In this document: positions 5,306 to 8,727 of the stretch, in pieces
Numbering within the stretch: position 1 is the first letter of the stretch
How the letters are laid out: each line of letters begins with the position of its first letter
DNA from: an uncultured Collinsella sp.
Lineage (GTDB): Bacteria > Actinomycetota > Coriobacteriia > Coriobacteriales > Coriobacteriaceae
DNA length: 8,727 bases
Direction: 5' to 3'
Assembly (NCBI GenBank): GCA_900551975.1
Contig: URYA01000058.1
Coordinates: forward strand, 1-8,727
Notes under the pieces: generated by a model
Told to the model about the DNA's origin: nothing
Database searches by the model: none
Seen by the model: the letters and a program-made list of their open reading frames with translations, nothing else
Position numbers and translations under genes: made by a program

Positions 5306-8300
5306 GCGCCTCACCGCACCCCTGCGCCTTGGCGTTCATGATGAGCATCTGAAGACGGTTCTCCACGTTGGCGAAGCTCACGTCGGGATCGTAGTCGAGC
5401 GGCAGGAACTGCGCCGTGGGATACTGCTCCTTGAGCGCATGGATGAGCCCGCGCCCCACGACATGGTTGGGCAGACACCCGAACGGCTGCAGGATCACGA
5501 AGTTGCGGCAGCCGCGCTTGGCGTGCTCGAGGATCTCCGCCGGAATCAGCACGCCCTCGCCCGCATCGAACGTATGGTGCAGGATCTTATCGCTCGCGCG
5601 CACGAGCTCGGGCATGCGCGTCGGCGGCTCGTAGAGCGGGCTCGCCGCGCCCAGGCGGTCGCAACGGTCGTGCGCGAGCTCGAACAGGTTGTCCGCCGTG
5701 GCGTACCAGGCCTTTTCGGGCAGCGACAGGTCGACGTGGAACTCGCGCGACTGCGCATGCTTGTAGAAATAGGTCTTGCGGATCACGTCGGTCATGCGCG
5801 CCTCGATGACCTCGAGCCCGTTGTCCTCGAGGTAGCGCTCGATCTCGTGGTTGGCGCCGAGATGGAAATTGAGCAGGTACTCGCCCACGATGAGAACGGT
5901 CGGATGCGGGTTCGAGCGGTCGTACGGAACGGCGTCCATGATCGCAAGCGCGCGTTTGAAGCCCGTCGTCTGGCCTCTCAGCCCCGAGCGCTCCATGCCC
6001 TCGATAACCTCATCGAGCGCGCGGTCGAACGCAGCGTCCGCCGCGCCCTTCTCGAGCTCATAGGGACGGATGCGCCTAAGCATGGCCTCGAGGGCATCGA
6101 TCATGGGAAGACCGTAGGCGATCTGGATGCTCGGGCCAAGGCCGAGCTTGAAGCCCGGATGCGCATTGTGGGCATCGACGTCGTCGTTGGTGAGCACCGG
6201 GACATAGTCGTATCCCGCGTCGTCGAGCGCGCGGCGCAGCAGGGGCATGTAGTGCGTCAGGCGGCAGTCGCCGATATACTTGCCAGTCACCACGGCGACG
6301 TCGTGCGGGTCGTACTTACCGCTCTTGAGTGCCGCGAGCGCCTCGCCGATCACGATTTGCGCGGGGAAGCAGATGTCGTTGTGCACATAGCGTTTGCCCA
6401 GGCGGATGGCATCCTCGCGCCCGATATCAAGGGCCTCGGCGCGCACGCCCTGATTGCGCATCGCCGCGGTCATGAGCCTGCAGAACGCATGGGAGGTGTT
6501 GGGGACCAGCGCGATCTTGTCGTGCCGGTCGCGCTTGGTGTACTTGACCTTATACGGGTCGTCGAGCGGATGGACCGCGTGCACCCGGGCGCCCTCGGCA
6601 CGCTCCTCCGCGCGACGACGGTTGACCGACTCGATAAACGAACGCACGCGAATGCCCATGGGACCGGCGACGTCGCTCTCATCGAGCTTGATCATCATCG
6701 GAACCTTGGAGCCCATCTCGCCCATCATGCGCGCGATCTCGTCGGTGAGATACGCATCGTGGCCGCAGCCGAAGCTGCCCATCTGCACGAGCTCGAGCTC
6801 GGGCGTCGATGCGACGATGACCGCGCACGACAGCATGCGCGCATGGTAGTTGTTCACGATGTCGATGCGGCTGTTGGAAAGATCGACGTTGCAGACCCCC
6901 GGCACCGCATCGGGCGTCAGCACGGGGATACCGCGCTCAGAGAAGAGCTTGGGCAGCCCGTGGTTGACCAGCGGGTCGTTGTGGTACGGGCGCGAAGCGA
7001 TCACCACCGCGTAGCCGCCGTCCTCGCGCACGTTCTCGAGCACCTGCCTGCCGCGCAGCTGCAGCTGGTTCTCAAACGTCTCCTGCGCGCGGTCCGCCTG
7101 CTCGGTCGCCTTGGCAACCAGGTCGGCATCGATATCGAAGGTCTCCTTGCACCACGCCTTGAGCTGGCGGTTTCGGTCGCCCTCGTCGTACCAGTGGAAC
7201 AGCGGCGTATCGAACGGAACGCCGAAACGCTCCTCCGGGTTATCGGAATTGCGCATCACGTAGGGGTATCCCTTTACGACGGCGCACATCCACTCGCTGG
7301 TAGAGGCGGTGTTTTCGGTGGGCACCGTCGTGATGATGGGCATGAAGATGCGGTCGACGCCGGCGTCGACGAGATTGCGGATGTGCCCGTGGACGAGCTT
7401 GGCCGGGAAGCACACGGTGTCGGATGTGACGTGCGCCAGACCGCGCTCGTACATCGCCTTGGTGCTGCGTCCCGAGACGCGCACCTTAAAGCCGAGCGTG
7501 CTGAAGAACGTCGACCAGAACGGCATGGTGTCCCAGAACTCGAGCACACGGGGAATGCCGATCGTGACATCGCGCCCCCCGCAGACGGGAACCGTGGGGT
7601 ACGACTCGAACAGCAGCTTCTCGCGGTCGACAAAGAGATTGGGGGCAGCCGCGGTCCGGTCGCGCCCCGTGCCGGGTGCCTGTGCCTCGCAAGCGCCCTG
7701 CGGACGCAGCTCCTCCGCCGCGGGAACCTCGCGCACGAGCTCATCCCATGAGATGGCGCCGCCGCGCGGGCAGCGATTGCCCGTGACGTAAAGCGAGCCG
7801 TCGCCAAATGCCACGACCGCGCGCTGGCAGCGGTTGTTGCACCGACGGCAGGTAACGCCGCCGAACTCGCGATGCTCGAAGCGCTCCACGGCATCGAGCC
7901 CGATAAACGACGTGCCGGCGTCGCCCTTGCGGCATTCCTCGCGCGCGAGCAGGGCGATACCGATAGCGCCCATCAGCCCCGGGTGGGGCGCACGCGTGAC
8001 GGGTTTGCCCAGATACTGCTCGAATGCGCGCAGCACCGCGTCGTTTCGGAACGTGCCGCCCTGGACGACGACTTTGTCGCCCAGACGGTTGAGATTTGAA
8101 ACGCGAATGACCTTGGTGAACACGTTCTCGATAATCGAACGGCAGAGACCGGCCATGATGTCGCCCGGACCCTTACCGCGCCGCTGCTCGGAAACGACGC
8201 TGCTGTTCATGAACACCGTGCAGCGCGAACCGAGGTCGATGGGGTGCTTGGCGAACAGACCGAGCTTGCAGAATTCCTCGATGGAGTAGCCCATCGAGCG

Positions 8301-8727
8301 GGCGAACGTCTCGATGAACGAGCCGCAGCCGGACGAGCACGCCTCGTTGAGCAACACATTGTCCACGCTGCCGTTGTGCAGCTTGATGCATTTCATGTCC
8401 TGCCCGCCAATGTCCAGCACACAGTCCACCTGGGGATCGAAGAAGGCCGCGGCGGTGCAGTGAGCGATGGTCTCGACCTCGCCCTCGTCGAGCGAGAAGG
8501 CCGCCTTCAGCAGCGCCTCGCCGTAGCCGGTCGAGCACTCGCGCAGGATGTGCGCACCCTCCGGCAGCTCGCGCGCGAGCGCGGAGACGGCGCGCTTCGC
8601 CGTCTCAATGGGGCTGCCCTGATTGTTCGCGTAGTACGACCACAGCAGCTCGCCGCGTTCGCCGATGAGCGCAAGCTTTGTCGTGGTCGAGCCGGCGTCC
8701 ACACCGAGGAAGCAGCCGCCCGTATAG
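5289..8727 (-). CDS. Acyl-CoA dehydratase activase-type iron-sulfur ATPase (partial; 5' end outside the window)
   Basis: This is a 1145-residue C-terminal part of a giant activase-type protein. The frame is open through the right edge and a GTG at 8702 falls inside a conserved ATPase motif, so the true start is off-window. Counting from the first whole codon, residues 1-260 form a BadF/BcrA/HgdC-like ASKHA domain. It shows phosphate loops GVDAGSTTTK (8-17) and LDIGGQD (104-110), an adenosine loop VVQGGTFRN (220-228), and Cys130 and Cys169. These cysteines are 39 apart, as are the cluster ligands Cys127 and Cys166 of HgdC. Next come four cysteines (293, 296, 300, 319), then two related halves, each with CFPA (439, 786) and FGC (654, 1084), resembling DUF2229 and HgdB-type domains. 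Known relatives use ATP to drive low-potential electron transfer to acyl-CoA dehydratases or double-cubane proteins. The substrate of this class is unknown. The gene overlaps tetR. Confidence 0.9.
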   Translation of the reverse strand, partial: YTGGCFLGVDAGSTTTKLALIGERGELLWSYYANNQGSPIETAKRAVSALARELPEGAHILRECSTGYGEALLKAAFSLDEGEVETIAHCTAAAFFDPQVDCVLDIGGQDMKCIKLHNGSVDNVLLNEACSSGCGSFIETFARSMGYSIEEFCKLGLFAKHPIDLGSRCTVFMNSSVVSEQRRGKGPGDIMAGLCRSIIENVFTKVIRVSNLNRLGDKVVVQGGTFRNDAVLRAFEQYLGKPVTRAPHPGLMGAIGIALLAREECRKGDAGTSFIGLDAVERFEHREFGGVTCRRCNNRCQRAVVAFGDGSLYVTGNRCPRGGAISWDELVREVPAAEELRPQGACEAQAPGTGRDRTAAAPNLFVDREKLLFESYPTVPVCGGRDVTIGIPRVLEFWDTMPFWSTFFSTLGFKVRVSGRSTKAMYERGLAHVTSDTVCFPAKLVHGHIRNLVDAGVDRIFMPIITTVPTENTASTSEWMCAVVKGYPYVMRNSDNPEERFGVPFDTPLFHWYDEGDRNRQLKAWCKETFDIDADLVAKATEQADRAQETFENQLQLRGRQVLENVREDGGYAVVIASRPYHNDPLVNHGLPKLFSERGIPVLTPDAVPGVCNVDLSNSRIDIVNNYHARMLSCAVIVASTPELELVQMGSFGCGHDAYLTDEIARMMGEMGSKVPMMIKLDESDVAGPMGIRVRSFIESVNRRRAEERAEGARVHAVHPLDDPYKVKYTKRDRHDKIALVPNTSHAFCRLMTAAMRNQGVRAEALDIGREDAIRLGKRYVHNDICFPAQIVIGEALAALKSGKYDPHDVAVVTGKYIGDCRLTHYMPLLRRALDDAGYDYVPVLTNDDVDAHNAHPGFKLGLGPSIQIAYGLPMIDALEAMLRRIRPYELEKGAADAAFDRALDEVIEGMERSGLRGQTTGFKRALAIMDAVPYDRSNPHPTVLIVGEYLLNFHLGANHEIERYLEDNGLEVIEARMTDVIRKTYFYKHAQSREFHVDLSLPEKAWYATADNLFELAHDRCDRLGAASPLYEPPTRMPELVRASDKILHHTFDAGEGVLIPAEILEHAKRGCRNFVILQPFGCLPNHVVGRGLIHALKEQYPTAQFLPLDYDPDVSFANVENRLQMLIMNAKAQGCGEAHGETA

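Noticed and set aside
5172..7751. 859-codon open frame on the plus strand opposite the activase gene
   Set aside because: Its composition (Arg, His, Val, Asp, Ala) mirrors codon bias of the real gene and it shows no domain. It also runs through the tetR/activase junction.
8700..8702. GTG at 8702 as the start of the activase
   Set aside because: It lies inside the conserved phosphate-binding motif, and the frame stays open upstream to the window edge, so it is an internal valine codon.
1..8727. CRISPR array, tRNA genes, transposon ends or phage genes
   Set aside because: No regularly spaced repeats, no cloverleaf with a CCA-type end, and no transposase-like or phage-like protein was found.

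Overview
The window reads as a stretch of G+C-rich chromosome from an anaerobic actinobacterium, most likely of the Coriobacteriia (Collinsella/Olsenella-like). This rests on the base composition, an actinobacterial/Firmicutes-type ClpC, a PepD-type dipeptidase, and a giant oxygen-sensitive acyl-CoA dehydratase activase. The lineage is an inference; no rRNA or marker gene is present. All four genes lie on the minus strand, so transcription runs from high to low coordinates. There are no tRNA or rRNA genes, insertion sequences, CRISPR arrays or phage genes.

Right half (about 8727 to 4616): a very large iron-sulfur activase-type gene enters from the right edge, with its 5' end outside the window. 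It ends at 5289 and overlaps the start of a TetR-family regulator gene (stop at 4616). The overlap implies co-transcription and probably translational coupling. The activase fragment holds an ASKHA ATPase domain with both predicted [4Fe-4S] ligand cysteines, a four-cysteine cluster, and two related CFPA/FGC halves resembling DUF2229 and HgdB-type domains.

Middle (4615 to 1776): a 197-bp intergenic region carries a perfect 9-bp hairpin behind tetR, an imperfect direct repeat straddling the tetR stop, a candidate promoter, and an 11-bp hairpin in the probable clpC leader. It is followed by a full-length clpC (880 aa), which appears monocistronic. ctsR, mcsA and mcsB, its usual partners in Firmicutes, are not beside it.

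Left (1775 to 1): a hairpin follows clpC, then a short regulatory gap, then a complete 485-aa pepD whose metal and catalytic residues are all present, followed by a strong intrinsic terminator at the left edge.

The genes do not form one obvious pathway. clpC and pepD could both serve protein and peptide turnover, but each appears to have its own transcription signals. The activase-tetR pair looks like part of a separate operon extending off the right edge. No convincing undescribed multi-gene system is visible. The most open question is the role of the activase protein and of the TetR regulator coupled to it.
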